From positions 81,729-145,728 of the forward strand of contig JAJJXM010000094.1 of the NCBI GenBank assembly GCA_024516155.1: a DNA stretch of 64,000 nucleotides, written 5' to 3'. The translations under genes and the position numbers were made by a program. The notes beneath the pieces are model-generated. The model did no database searches and was not told where the DNA came from. It saw only the letters and a program-made list of their open reading frames with translations. This stretch comes from Pyronema omphalodes. Its lineage: Eukaryota > Ascomycota > Pezizomycetes > Pezizales > Pyronemataceae. Shown piece after piece: positions 35,104 to 45,365 of this stretch; positions within the stretch are counted from its first letter, which is position 1, and each line of letters starts with the position of its first letter.

Positions 35104-35971
35104 TGGTAGGAGATAAAGTATTCTTTCATTTTTGGACGGCTTATGGATCGATCAGTTGAGAGGATAATATAAGTAGGGTTACGGCTTGGCTCTTGATGTA
35201 GTATTTGAATATATGTTATCTTGGGCATCTGTTTGACTATATTTATAGCGGTGGTCAAGGAATGGAGAAATAGTGGATTCTAAGCAGGCTGGGTTATTGT
35301 GGTTGATTTTCTGAACGGAGTTTTACAAGGAATTTATGTTAAGGATTAATGCACGGTCCGATATAATGACCCGCTTGCATTCGGAAAACAGCGGCTCAGA
35401 CTCGCCAGTCAACGCGGGAACTGAGAGTATGCTCACCGCCATTTCGTAGAGGTTGGGGAACCTAGTTACCAGGAACTGGTGGATTAAGGGGGGTTAAGAT
35501 GCTGGCAGACTCGGCCATCGGTGGGTTCAAACGAGGTTGAATGCACTATTTATTCCTGCATGCACTGGTTCCTGATGGAGTTAAACTGGTTCGTATTTAC
35601 CGAGTCCGTTTAATCAGTGCCCTGCAGTTACCTGGTTCTACAGACCCCTCAAAACTGAACCAACTGTGTATGGGGGATACCAAAACTGCACCAAGTAACT
35701 GTGAATCGTCAGTTCAGTTAACCTAGTTTACGATTTTACCTGGTAAACTGGCTATACGTTGGGAGGTCTGTTACAAAGTCTTTCTACGCCATGTAAGATG
35801 TGAGAAAAAAATAACACGTCTAAATAATAGAACAACGTCGCTGAAATGCTCGAGACAGATAATCAAACAAGTATCATAAAATTCATACAGTAAAAAAAGT
35901 AAATAACATCGCATAGCAACGCCATGATTCCCATCTAACCCTTCCCAGAACCATCTACACCGTTCTCGTAA
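35104..35971. other. spacer between membrane-protein gene B and acyl-CoA dehydrogenase
   Basis: No gene recognised. Between 35460 and 35760 the words ACTGGTT, AACTGG and CAGTTA recur many times with irregular spacing, which may be an eroded repeat. Confidence 0.45.
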
Positions 35972-37324
35972 TTATTTCTTCTGGTACTTCTTCTGCAACA
36001 ACTTCGAAATAGTCTGAAGCTGAATGTTTGAAGTACCCTCGTAGATAGCACCGATCTTGGAGTCTCTCCAGAACTTTTCACTCAATCCCTCACGGACAAA
36101 ACCCATTCCACCCTGCCACTCAATAGCCTGCCCAGAGACTCTCTCAGCAACCTGGGAAGCGAAAAGCTTGGCCATAGAAGCCTCCTGAACGAATCCCTCA
36201 CCGGCCCTGACTCCACCAGACTCCTTGGCACGGACAGCGTTGTAAAGAAGTGCTCTCGCAGCCTCGATGTCAACGTATGCCTGAGCAATCTGAAACTGCA
36301 TTCCCTGGAAGTTACCGACGTAATCACCGAACTGCTTGCGCTCGTTCCAGACGTATTTGACGGCGGTCTCCCAAGCTCCTAGAGCAAGACCGGTCATCTG
36401 AGCGGCAATACCGATACGTCCCTCGTTCAAAATAGAGATGGCGTATTTGTAACCCTCACCCTCCTTTCCGATCAAGTTCTCGGCAGGGACCTCAACATCG
36501 TCGAAGGTCAAGACACAGGTGGAAGAGGCTCTGATTCCGAGCTTCTTCTCCTTCTTAGCGATGTTGAAACCGGGCATTCCCTTCTCGAGAACAAAGGCGG
36601 AGATACCCTTGTGTCCGCGCTCAGGTGCTAGGTTTGCGAATACAATGAAGATGTCGGCCTCGTTGGCGTTGGTGATCCACATCTTCTGTCCAGAGATGGT
36701 GTAGGATCCTCCAGACTGGGACTTGGTAGCCTTGGTCTTGAGGGCGAAAGCATCGGATCCCGAAGCGGGCTCAGAGAGACAGAACGATCCGACGGAGGAG
36801 GTGGCGAGACGGGGAAGGTATTTGTTCTTGAGGGCCTCTGATCCGTAGGTCTTGAAGACGGTGTTGACGAGGGTGTTGTGGACGTCAACCATGACGGAAA
36901 CCTATTTTATCATCAGTAAACTTATCACCACCAATTCTACAAATCATGGGTAACCAACCGAAGGGTCGACTTTGGCAAGCTCCTCAATGGCAACGATACA
37001 TGCTCCAAAGTTCATCTCAGATCCTCCGTACTTCTCAGGAATCTCAATGCCCATGAGACCCTGCTCGAAGAGCTGGGAAACAATTCCCTTGTCCATCTGC
37101 TCCGCCTCATCCATATCTCTAACCTTAGGCAAAATCTCCTCATTTGCAAATTTGGAGACTGATTCCTTGAGCATTTCCTCGGTCTCAGTCAAGGCAGAAA
37201 TCGGTGTAGGAACTCCCAAATCGGAGAAGCTGCGAGTGGTAGCAGCACGGAAACCATTGCGGCGGAGGAGAAGGCTGGGACGCGCGGCGGCGAGAGTGGT
37301 TGCGCGACGAATACAGGATGCCAT
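35972..37324 (-). CDS. mitochondrial acyl-CoA dehydrogenase (short/branched-chain type)
   Basis: FAD-dependent flavoprotein that makes the alpha,beta double bond in acyl-CoA during fatty-acid or branched-chain amino-acid breakdown, passing electrons to ETF. Two exons (minus), 37324-36959 and 36901-35972, joined at DPS|VSVMVDVHNTLV in phase 0; 431 aa. The N-terminus MASCIRRATTLAAARPSLLL is an arginine-rich mitochondrial presequence. Family signatures are IPEKYGGSEMNFGACIVAIE, CLSEPASGSDAFALKTKA, KMWITNANEADIFIVFAN, GIRASSTCVLTFDDVEVPAE and QFGDYVGNFQGMQFQIAQAY. The catalytic-base context IGAIYEGTSNIQLQTISKLL is near the C-terminus. Closest known type is ACADSB-like, but chain-length preference cannot be fixed by eye. 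Confidence 0.95.
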
Positions 37325-39089
37325 ATTGATGGTGTTGTTTTGGTGATTTTCGGTAACGAATGTATGGGACTACTGAAGCTTTAAGACTGTGGGGTTACCT
37401 TTGGGTTGGCTTTGCGTGCCGATGGAAGCCGAGGCACTTGATCATGTGAAGTGCAACCACCACAGCAGAGCTGTCTCCCTGTCGCCCGTGCACCGAGATG
37501 CCTAGGACAACGGAAGCTGCAACAGTGACCAAGCAACCATCGAGCTACAATTATTAGTCCTACCTCTCACACGGAGCTGTAACGAAGCCAAGCCGAAGCT
37601 TTGCAATTGCAATTGCGACGCGGGGGACGCCAAACCGTCTGTGGCGGGGAAGAACATGACGTTGAGCCTTCGCCGGAGGCAGTGTGGGGCATTTAAGCGT
37701 CTCCGATTGAGAGTAGTGGACAGCTCAAGACGAACGGTCGGGACCCGAGCTGAGCTTGGGAGAGGAGACCGAACGCCGACCAGAGTTCTAGCGTATGAAC
37801 GGACATGCATCGTGGGGTTTGGTGGGGTTGCTTTGAGATTATCTTATCTGACCCGCGAGATATCGCTTATCTAATGTCATCCGCGCGGCAGGCCTCACCT
37901 TTCCACATCGGAGATCTAATCAACCGTGATTGAGATGGCGAGACGCTTATATGCGGTTGTCACGATCGAGATTTGTATATAACGCTCAACGATATCATTG
38001 AATCACAGCAAAAGTCACGGCAGATTACTGAAACACATAACTCGGGGCGGAATTAACTTGAAGAAAAATGCTTTAATTTCCTGTGATAAACCGCGTAACT
38101 CGTGATGCTGTCTAATATCTCAAAAGCAGTTCGTCTCTTCTTTCTCCAAAATCTTGCTCCCAGTTTTCTATCTCTACCTCCATCTTGCTATCCCTCTCGC
38201 GATACTCCCAAATCATGCCAAATTGAACTAGCAAACCACGTTTATATCCGTCATTCACATGCGTTGCTCATTCATCTTCGACTCCTCGGACACTCCAGTG
38301 TTTTCTCAATTCCTTCGCATCCAAACTCATTCATTCATATCCTATAGAACGCCACAGTCCTATATATCTTCACCTTAACTGTCCCACAATAGACCAGGTC
38401 TCAACCCAATATATCTACCAGTTTCAACCGGGCTGTAATGAGGTGTTAATGTCCCCCTGCTACGAAGATCACTCAACTGCCACTGGTCCCAGGTCTGCCA
38501 TCACTGATGTCACTCCTCTTAAGTCCGATATCCCTGAGATGACCGTGGGCTGTAGCTTCTGATGTTGGAGTTCTTGGAGTTCTTGGGGTTGTTGGAGTTG
38601 TTGGAGTTCTTGGAGTGCTTGGAGTTCTTGGAGTTCTGGGAGTTCTGGGAGTTCTTGGAGTTCTGGGAGTTCTTGGGGAATGATCAACTGTAACCTCCTC
38701 CGCTCGGTATACACAGTAGACAACGGTCCGCGTCCCCTAGACATTTCAAGTGGCTCAGCATAGACTGCATTCCGCTGCAAGCTACCAGAATCACATTTTG
38801 GTGAATGTTTTGCTGGAAGAAGACAAATTCGATTTGGAAGACGGTGACGGATATTCGTAAGTTCTTTCTAGGGCTTGTCTGATGGTGAAGTTGCTGATGA
38901 TGTTCTTGAGCAGTGCTGATGAGCTTTTGGCATCATTAACACAGTTGTCGACCGAGACGGGGGAAGGGGTGAGGGGAGGGGGGGGGGGGGGGGGGGGGGG
39001 GGGGAGCAGCAAGGAGAGAGAGATCGGTGCCGATTTGAACGATGGGTAAGCTTTCAATTTCTTTTGATAAACCCAAAAACAGAATTTAC
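37325..39089. other. spacer with 9-bp repeat and G homopolymer
   Basis: The first few hundred bases must contain the dehydrogenase promoter. A GGAGTTCTT-type 9-bp repeat lies at about 38565-38685, and a G homopolymer of about 25 nt at 38979-39003. No conserved gene recognised. Confidence 0.5.
38565..38685. repeat. 9-bp TTGGAGTTC imperfect tandem repeat
   Basis: About 13 imperfect copies of TTGGAGTTC / TGGGAGTTC. The minus-strand reading gives an LQE tripeptide repeat in a short ORF with no other support. Confidence 0.8.
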
Positions 39090-39990
39090 CTTATTTGGTA
39101 TCATGTTGACGTTTCGTCAGACCCTAAATGATTGCTCTTTGTAATACTGATGCAGCGAGAACGTGTGATTACTCATGAGCCATTGGTCGGCCCCGCATAG
39201 CACGAATATAAGACTAGCTAGCTGGACACTCGTCTACACCGACTCTCCCAGGAGCTGGTCTCTCACGGACCACGTTTTCTCGCCTTTAAGAAATATTTTG
39301 AAGAAACCATCCATTGGGAAACAAAATGGAACGACAACTTCTTCTCGGAAGCAATACACCCTAAGAAACACACCGTATGAAACACACCCTGACAAACAAT
39401 CTTCGAGCTACGCAATTGAAGAACTGCTTGCTGTTTCAAAAAAACACCGTCCACTCCGCAGCACCGTTTCTCTTACAAATCTCCATGTTTCCTACAAGCC
39501 AGCTCTTTTATTAGCAACGACAAATATTCTGTACTCAAAATACGCCAGTAGCACCCCAATAAAAACACTCAACTCCTTCATCACCACCTCTCCACGTCTC
39601 CCCAACATGTAATACTCCTTCCTTCTCCGTCTCCTTCCAATCTTTTCTCATATCTCTCCACCTGCCTACCCACATCTCGTTCTCTGAACCATCTGCGATC
39701 ACCGCCGCACTCCGAACACCTCACGCCTCAACTCCATCGCCACTAGCAATTACCTCTTGATATTTCTCGGCCTGACAAGCCCCCTGGAGGCGGTGAGGAG
39801 GATAGGGGGGCAATGATTCGCATGTCAGTTACGTGCAGCAGGTTGTCGTATGATTTCTCATAGAAACAGCCAAGAAAACCCCGACTGCAGAAAAAGTCTC
39901 GAATCTCCATGAACGATGCGTTTACATTGTCAAGCAGGCAAAGAAGCTTCATGTCACTAGATTTTCTTTATGGTCCAAGATTCCGACAAA
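39090..39990 (+). pseudogene. Sde2-like relic C (third copy of the duplicated segment)
   Basis: Starts with the same spacer block as A and B (GGTATCATGTTGACGTTTCG at 39099, cf. 19231 and 33115) and has AAGAAAC motifs at 39290-39400. It then reads LNSFITTSPRLPNM, where the frame closes, followed by a diverged region. Near 39825-39870 it has ACQLRAAGCRMISHRN, which aligns to SQLRAAGGRMSSRK of Sde2 and is the best-preserved copy of that block in the window. The membrane-protein partner gene is absent. Clearly non-functional. Confidence 0.65.
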
Positions 39991-41301
39991 AGCGCAGGGG
40001 GGGGGCGTTTGTTTAATCGTCAGCGGTGTCAATCACACTATCCTCGAGTTCGGCCATAAAACATGCAGGCAGACACTCTGGAGGCAATTGATGGACCTCA
40101 AGAGCTTCAAAAGCAGGTGTCACTTGGGATTTCTGGGGACACTAATCTGTATACGATTTTACTATGTATGCATTCAATAATATTTATTGGCCTTTCATAA
40201 ACCAGCTCCTCTGAACAAAACAATTTCCGTAGTGTCGAATCATTCACCCGGTTTCTAAGAGCCTTGCCTTCGGTCTAATGGTTTACGTGCTTTGTCCAGT
40301 TTATACTACTGACTGCAAACTGATTAAGGTCGCCATAGGGTTCTCACATACGAATGGTTTATACAGTCTGTTTTGGTCATCATGTGAAATTGGTTTATAA
40401 GACTGTAAAGTCTACTCTGTAGAAGGCGAAATTGGTATATCATGAATACACAGTCAGTGCGGTCTTGTAATCTGTAGGAAGCCATCGCATGCCAAAAATC
40501 GGCCTTGCCAGGCGCCAGCGTGACTCTTATCGTCGGACGTCCACACCATGGAATGACACTGGATACCTGGTTCGATTGCATTTCAATTGAACTCTGTTGG
40601 AGGTATGTATGGATCACGTGGAGAAAGAAGAAAGTGCCTGTGTGAGACCGGGACCTGAACCACACAATCTATAGAAAGCGAATGGCGAATATCGGAAAAG
40701 ATCATGTCCCACCACATCTGTAATGGGAGACACCAGTGTAACTGTTCTTGCAAGTTGTTTTAATTTTTCTTTGATCTGCAATCAAAGGGCATTGAAAAAC
40801 TCCGGGCCATGTGCGGAAAACTGAAAGTGCTGATATCCCGTCCTGGTGGTGCGGAATCTGCGAGTGATTACATGTGAACAGATGTCGTGCGATTTATTTA
40901 TTTATTTATTTGTCATACGCGCTTGCAACCGTAAGGTTATGGCGGGTACTACGTTTGTGGTACAATGCTTACCTTAGGGGGTTACTCCGACCGTCACTGG
41001 GTACGCCCCAGAGCGGTCTGTATAAGTTTCTGGCAGTAGTCACCTCTGTCTTCCTGTCTGTGTCTTTCCATCTCGTCGTTGTGTCCGTGAGCGCTGTTTG
41101 CTCCAATGCCTTTCCTCCACCCGCCCCAGGTTCAACCGTCTGAAATCCTGACAATGATATGGAAAGTAAGGAAAACAAGGAAAAAAAGAAATCATAGAAA
41201 AGTTGTTGCTCCCGCCCCTTAGTTCCCCATTGTCCCACTTCCCGTTTGTCATCTGTAAAACAAAAGAAAACATGTCATAAAGAAAAAGCCAGGAAATCCG
41301 A
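39991..41301. other. spacer before the retrotransposon cluster
   Basis: No conserved gene. A minus-strand GGTTCAGGTCC word near 40650 resembles an RNA polymerase III B box but has no partner A box or cloverleaf. TTTA repeats lie at 40894-40911. The last 150 bp may be internal sequence of the relic family-B retroelement that follows. Confidence 0.45.
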
Positions 41302-41536
41302 GTGAACCTGGGTATTGAGGCTTTCAATACAGAGGCTCTCCCGATCAGTTTTCGCTTCGTCTGGAAGATATTCAACAAATAGATTTCCCCAAGAGCTAGG
41401 AAGTAAACTAATCGATCACAGGCCAAACAAACTTAATGGTCTCTCTCGAGGTAACTGGTCCAGATAGGTGTTGTCGTAACAAGACATCAGGTTGCTGATG
41501 ATGGAGGAGACGGTGGGAAGACTTAGGGTCTTTTAT
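41302..41536 (-). repeat. relic fragment of a family-B LTR
   Basis: Diverged copy of the first part of the element-4 LTR as read on the plus strand. It shares TGAACCTGGG, GAGGCT, GCTAGGAAG, AATCGATCACAGG, AACTTAA, TTGATGATGGAGGAGA and GGGAAGAC in the same order. It is cut off at 41536 where the LTR of element 1 begins. Confidence 0.75.
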
Positions 41537-42186
41537 TGTCACGAACCGCTAAGGATATGCTTCTAGCGGGAATTGTAACCACAGCCGGGCTTTGGTTCGT
41601 GGGCGTGACACTGGGGATGGCGTATGTCACGGTTAGGGTTTAGGCGAGGAGGTGGTGCTAGGGTTAGCCGAGAGGGAGGAGTTACGGTTTAGGCGAAGGA
41701 CAAAGGGGTAAGTTCGGGATGGAACGAGGAGGGTTTCCTCTAGGTTTGGAATACGATTTTGTGTTATATTTTGATCATGTTTTGTATTGTGTTTGGATTA
41801 TGTTTTGTATTGTGTTTTGTTTAAGTTTTGTATTGTGTTTTGTTTATGTTTTAGTTAGGTTTGGAAGTCACGGTGGAACGAAGGGTGTCTCATGATGGAT
41901 GGAATATCTGCGGGACACATAAGTTGGGAAATCACATGAGCACAGGAACGAAGGTATATAAGGGGACATTTGTATTTCATTAGTTTAGTACGCAATCAAT
42001 TATCTATCTACACTATCCTATCTACACACTGAAGTCCTAACATCCAACCGTGAACACAAACCCAGCCCATTCCCACCTGCTTCCCATCCCACCTACTTAC
42101 CCATTCCCAATACTCACCCATTCCCCCACCAAGACCAATCCTCGACGATTATACTAAAGGCAACGCTGCAGGGACATCCCGTGTAC
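41537..42186 (+). repeat. family-A 5' LTR of element 1
   Basis: Begins TGTCACGAACCGCTA, matching the minus-strand LTR at 47447-48099; about 650 bp. It contains TATATAAGG at 41955-41963 as the likely TATA box, TTAGGGTTTA and CTAGGGTTAG motifs near 41630-41665, and a TTTTGTATTGTGTT-type repeat near 41757-41860. The 3' edge is inferred from the TGTACA end of the other copies. Confidence 0.8.
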
Positions 42187-42400
42187 GAGGTAAGTACTGC
42201 CTGAGCCCGTGACTAACTTACCTAGAAGTCCAGAGCCGAACCCCATTGCATAGCAATCTGACCGTTGTATCGCCTGTCGTCTGCGTGTAGCTGGATTTTG
42301 ACATTTGATTGCGTCCTCCAAACGACACCCGATACAACCAAAGGAAGCACGAAGAGCTTCAGAACGTAACCAAGAAAACGAATAAGAAACAACCAGTACC

Positions 42401-43483
42401 ATGGATCCGTTCCGATTGCAGGAGCTGAGCGAGGTCATCGAAAGGGAAGCAACCGGTCCAGCGAGCCCAGTAACCCCCGAGCACCGATCCCGCCCGCAGA
42501 CTCCGGATTCACCGGGACCAGCACAGATCCCCGCGGACCTAGAATCACCAATGGCCTCCCAACAAGGAACGAGTGGTATGACACCACCCTCGGTCGTGAT
42601 GACCCAGGAACAGCTCCAGCAATTGTTCCAACAACTCACCTATCGCCCCTCCCTGACCAGTAATCCCAAGGTCGAGGACGACGAACTGTATCACGGCGAG
42701 AGGACGAAGCTTCGGGCTTTCCTGACTCAGTGCGAGTTGAAGTTCAACCGTGAACCGAACAGGTTCGACAGTGACATTAAGAGGGTTAATTACGCCAGTT
42801 CGCGGTGGCGGGGAAATGCGTGGTCATGGATTGAGCCCTCCATCGAGAAGGGAAGGAGCACGTATACCACCTGGGAGGCATTCAAGACTGCCGTCTCGAG
42901 GGAATTTGGAGAGGCGGACTCAAGGGAGGTGGCGAGAAGGGAATTCAAGAATGTCCGTCAAGGAAATCGGTCCGCTGCAGCGTACTGGGCCGAATTCCAG
43001 AGAATTATCGCGGACCTGCATTATAACGACGAATTCTATATTGATCAGCTCAGCGATGGACTTCATGTGGACGTGCAAAGACAACTCGCCATCCTCGAGA
43101 CCCGTCCAACGAAGATAATCGACTTCGCAAACAAAGCACTTGCGTTGGACAACCGGCTGTTCAATTTCCGGACTCTGCGAAACCGATATGAGCCCCAGTA
43201 CCAGAATTTCCATCCGAAGAACGGCCACCATGGGTCGACCTTTTCGGAACCCGAACCAATGGAGCTTGATGCCACCCGGAGCGGCAGGCCTAGGGATAGG
43301 AACGAGGAAGAGAAACGACGTAAAAACAATGAATGCTTCAACTGCGGAAAAACGGGCCACTACGCCGCAAAATGTCCCCACAAGAAACCAATGGGGGAAC
43401 GAAGGACGTACCGGGCGGCAGCAGCCAACATTGACGAGGAACCAGTGGATGAAAGGACGGGACAAGAGGATCCCCAGGAGTAA
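42401..43483 (+). CDS. Gag of element 1
   Basis: 360-aa retrotransposon capsid/nucleocapsid protein. Residues 1-90 are a Pro/Glu/Gln-rich leader. A capsid-like region follows with YHGERTKLRAFLTQCELKF, WSWIEPSIEK, TWEAFKTAVSREFGE and SAAAYWAEFQRIIADL. The CCHC zinc knuckle CFNCGKTGHYAAKCPHKK lies near the C-terminus. Start ATG in context TACCATGGAT. The ORF overlaps the pol frame, which is open one base behind (-1), so Pol expression would need a -1 frameshift. It is intact, unlike the copy in element 3. Confidence 0.9.
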   Translation: MDPFRLQELSEVIEREATGPASPVTPEHRSRPQTPDSPGPAQIPADLESPMASQQGTSGMTPPSVVMTQEQLQQLFQQLTYRPSLTSNPKVEDDELYHGERTKLRAFLTQCELKFNREPNRFDSDIKRVNYASSRWRGNAWSWIEPSIEKGRSTYTTWEAFKTAVSREFGEADSREVARREFKNVRQGNRSAAAYWAEFQRIIADLHYNDEFYIDQLSDGLHVDVQRQLAILETRPTKIIDFANKALALDNRLFNFRTLRNRYEPQYQNFHPKNGHHGSTFSEPEPMELDATRSGRPRDRNEEEKRRKNNECFNCGKTGHYAAKCPHKKPMGERRTYRAAAANIDEEPVDERTGQEDPQE

Positions 43484-43548
43484 AAGAACAAGGTGGACTA
43501 CTGGGGACAAAGAGTTCCGCCGAACCAGACAATCCGGAACCAGCCTAC

Positions 43549-44187
43549 ATGATATCAAGCGTAGGGCCATACCGACGAGACGAAAAGATCATATTAGAAG
43601 TAGTAATAAAAGGAAAAGACAATCAAGAACACACCACGACGGCCATGGTGGACTGTGGAGCGACGGAGAACTTCATCGATAAGGAATATGTGGAAAGGGT
43701 GGGGATCCCGTTGAAAAAGAAGGACGTCCTACGAAGGGTGTTGGCAGTGGACGGACGAGAGATAGCTAGTGGACCAGTCACCCACGAAGCTATGGTTAGA
43801 CTACAGATCAACAACTATCAGGAGGATATTCGACTGCATTGTATCGCGATTGGAAACTCACCTATCATTGTGGGGCTTCTATGGCTCCGGACGCACAACC
43901 CCAGTATCGACTGGAACGAGGCAAGAGTTACGTTCGACTCGGCGCATTGTGCCAAGAGGTGCCTAGAGACCTCGACCTCACCTCACGCGACCACGGTAAC
44001 GGAAGACGACACTATTCAACAATATCAACTGGACACTGCGCAGGCCGCAGCCAGGGAAGAAAGAATATGCGAAGCAAGATGGGAAGAGAGGATGGAAACC
44101 TGGGGCGATCCAACGAGAAAGAAGAAACAAGAAGATCATCCGTGGGGAAGAAGGATCAAAAGGGACCAGGAAAAGGAGGGGGAAGAG
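43549..44187 (+). pseudogene. truncated pol (protease) of element 1
   Basis: Pol frame, open from upstream of the gag stop, encodes an aspartic protease with MVDCGATENFIDKEYVERVG (active site Asp-Cys-Gly), IASGPVTHEAMVRLQ and IVGLLWLRTHNPSIDW. It ends inside the element-2 LTR at an adventitious stop (44217). Reverse transcriptase and everything downstream are missing, so this pol is dead. Confidence 0.88.
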
Positions 44188-45326
44188 TGTAACGGCGAAC
44201 AAGGGAGAGATAGCTGACGGAGAACCTGAGGGCTCTTCTCAGTTATTCACGCTTGAGTTCAATGAAGATAACCTTATGATAACTTCAACGTTAGAAACTT
44301 TGAAGCTGTGTCGAACATCAACTTAGAGATTTCTGTGTTTAGAAGTTAAGGAAATAAACAAAGATTTCAAGGGACAAAGAGATCCAAAGACGGGGACGAG
44401 AACGAGGACGTAAACAAAGATTTCGACAAAGTATTACAATTTGTAAATAAACAAATAACTGTGTAAGGAGAAAAGAAAAACAAAATAAACAAACAAAGAA
44501 ACAATCCTCTTATATACAATTTTTCCTCCTTACACGCCGAGCCACTATTTGCAGATTTTTCCCGAAAAATAACTAAGTAAACAACGCGGTCGCAGTTGCG
44601 CGTTCTAGACGCGCTAACGCGTTCGTACTGAATTAGCGTGTTTGCGTGCACAGCCTCGTTGCGCGCTCGTTAGCGTATCTCGCGTGCGCGATAGCGTAAC
44701 TCGCGGGCGCTGTAGCGTGCTTCGCGTGCGCGCTAGCGTAACCCTAAGCGTAGTCACGCGCGCGCTTCCGTAACCCTAATCGTGCGCGTGCGTCCGTAAC
44801 CCTAACCCTAGCTGTGCGCGTACGGTCACAAACCTAACCCTAGTTTGTGTGCGTGCGGGTGCAACCCTAACCCTAGTCACGTGAATCCAGATCAGCTGCG
44901 ATTGGAAAGATGGTGCAATACTGATAAGGTCACATGACTAGGTCTTATCTTATGGATAAGATGATCGTGCCCTAGCCCTAGTCATGTGTGCGCACATTAG
45001 TAGACCAGTGCGCGTGCATACTGATCTACTACTGATTAGAGACACATGACCGATCTTATCTAATCGGATAAGATGATCGGTAGACCGTAGGTATGGAATT
45101 TCCGAAAAGGTCTCCGAGCAGACCCCTGACCCTGGGGATAGGTCACGTGACCTTTTTGACAATTTGGGAATTGAGCGTAACCCTAACCCAGGCGAGTGAT
45201 GAGTGATGATCGAAGACCGAAGGATAATAGAAATAAATAAACAAACGAGTGCTGAATAATGAAGCGAATGATAATAGGTGAATGGATGACGAGGAGGGGG
45301 AAGGTAATAATTCTCGAGCCGTGACA
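44188..45326 (-). repeat. family-C 3' LTR of element 2, with telomere-like words
   Basis: 1139 bp. On the minus strand it begins TGTCACGGCTCGAG and ends CGCCGTTACA, so it has TG...CA ends. At least seven TTAGGG/CCCTAA-type words occur (44738-44745, 44774, 44799-44810, 44833, 44865-44875, 44972, 45178) among GCGCGTGCG-rich sequence, upstream of a TATA box at 44509-44516. No second copy of this LTR is in the window. Confidence 0.85.
44509..44516 (-). promoter_or_regulatory. TATA box of family-C LTR
   Basis: TATATAAG on the minus strand, followed by AGGATTG; placed in the LTR downstream of the telomere-like words, as expected for a U3 promoter. Confidence 0.6.
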
Positions 45327-45341
45327 GGATCCCCCTTCTTG
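45327..45341 (-). other. polypurine tract of element 2
   Basis: Minus strand reads AAGAAGGGGGATCC directly before the LTR start TGTCAC, the standard position of the plus-strand primer. Confidence 0.7.
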
Positions 45342-45365
45342 GACTGAGCTTCGGCGAAGTAACTT

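Larger units (their letters stand above)
41537..44187 (+). mobile_element. element 1: Ty3/Gypsy family A, 5' part (LTR, gag, protease)
   Basis: Plus-strand copy with LTR, leader, intact gag and the start of pol. It stops at 44187, where the family-C LTR of element 2 has inserted. The sequence before the break (GGGGGAAGAG) continues in the sister element 3 as GAGCAACAAGG, which proves the interruption. No downstream remainder is found in the window. Confidence 0.9.

Noticed and set aside
40640..40690. tRNA-like B box (GGTTCAGGTCC on the minus strand)
   Set aside because: No A box at the proper distance and no cloverleaf or acceptor stem could be drawn.
43338..43570. Antisense ORFs over gag and pol of elements 1 and 3
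   Set aside because: Frame shadows of the real genes; the sense strands carry the zinc knuckle and protease motifs.
44730..45190. Telomere or subtelomere end
   Set aside because: TTAGGG words are scattered singly or in pairs within an LTR, not in a terminal array, and genes and elements continue on both sides.
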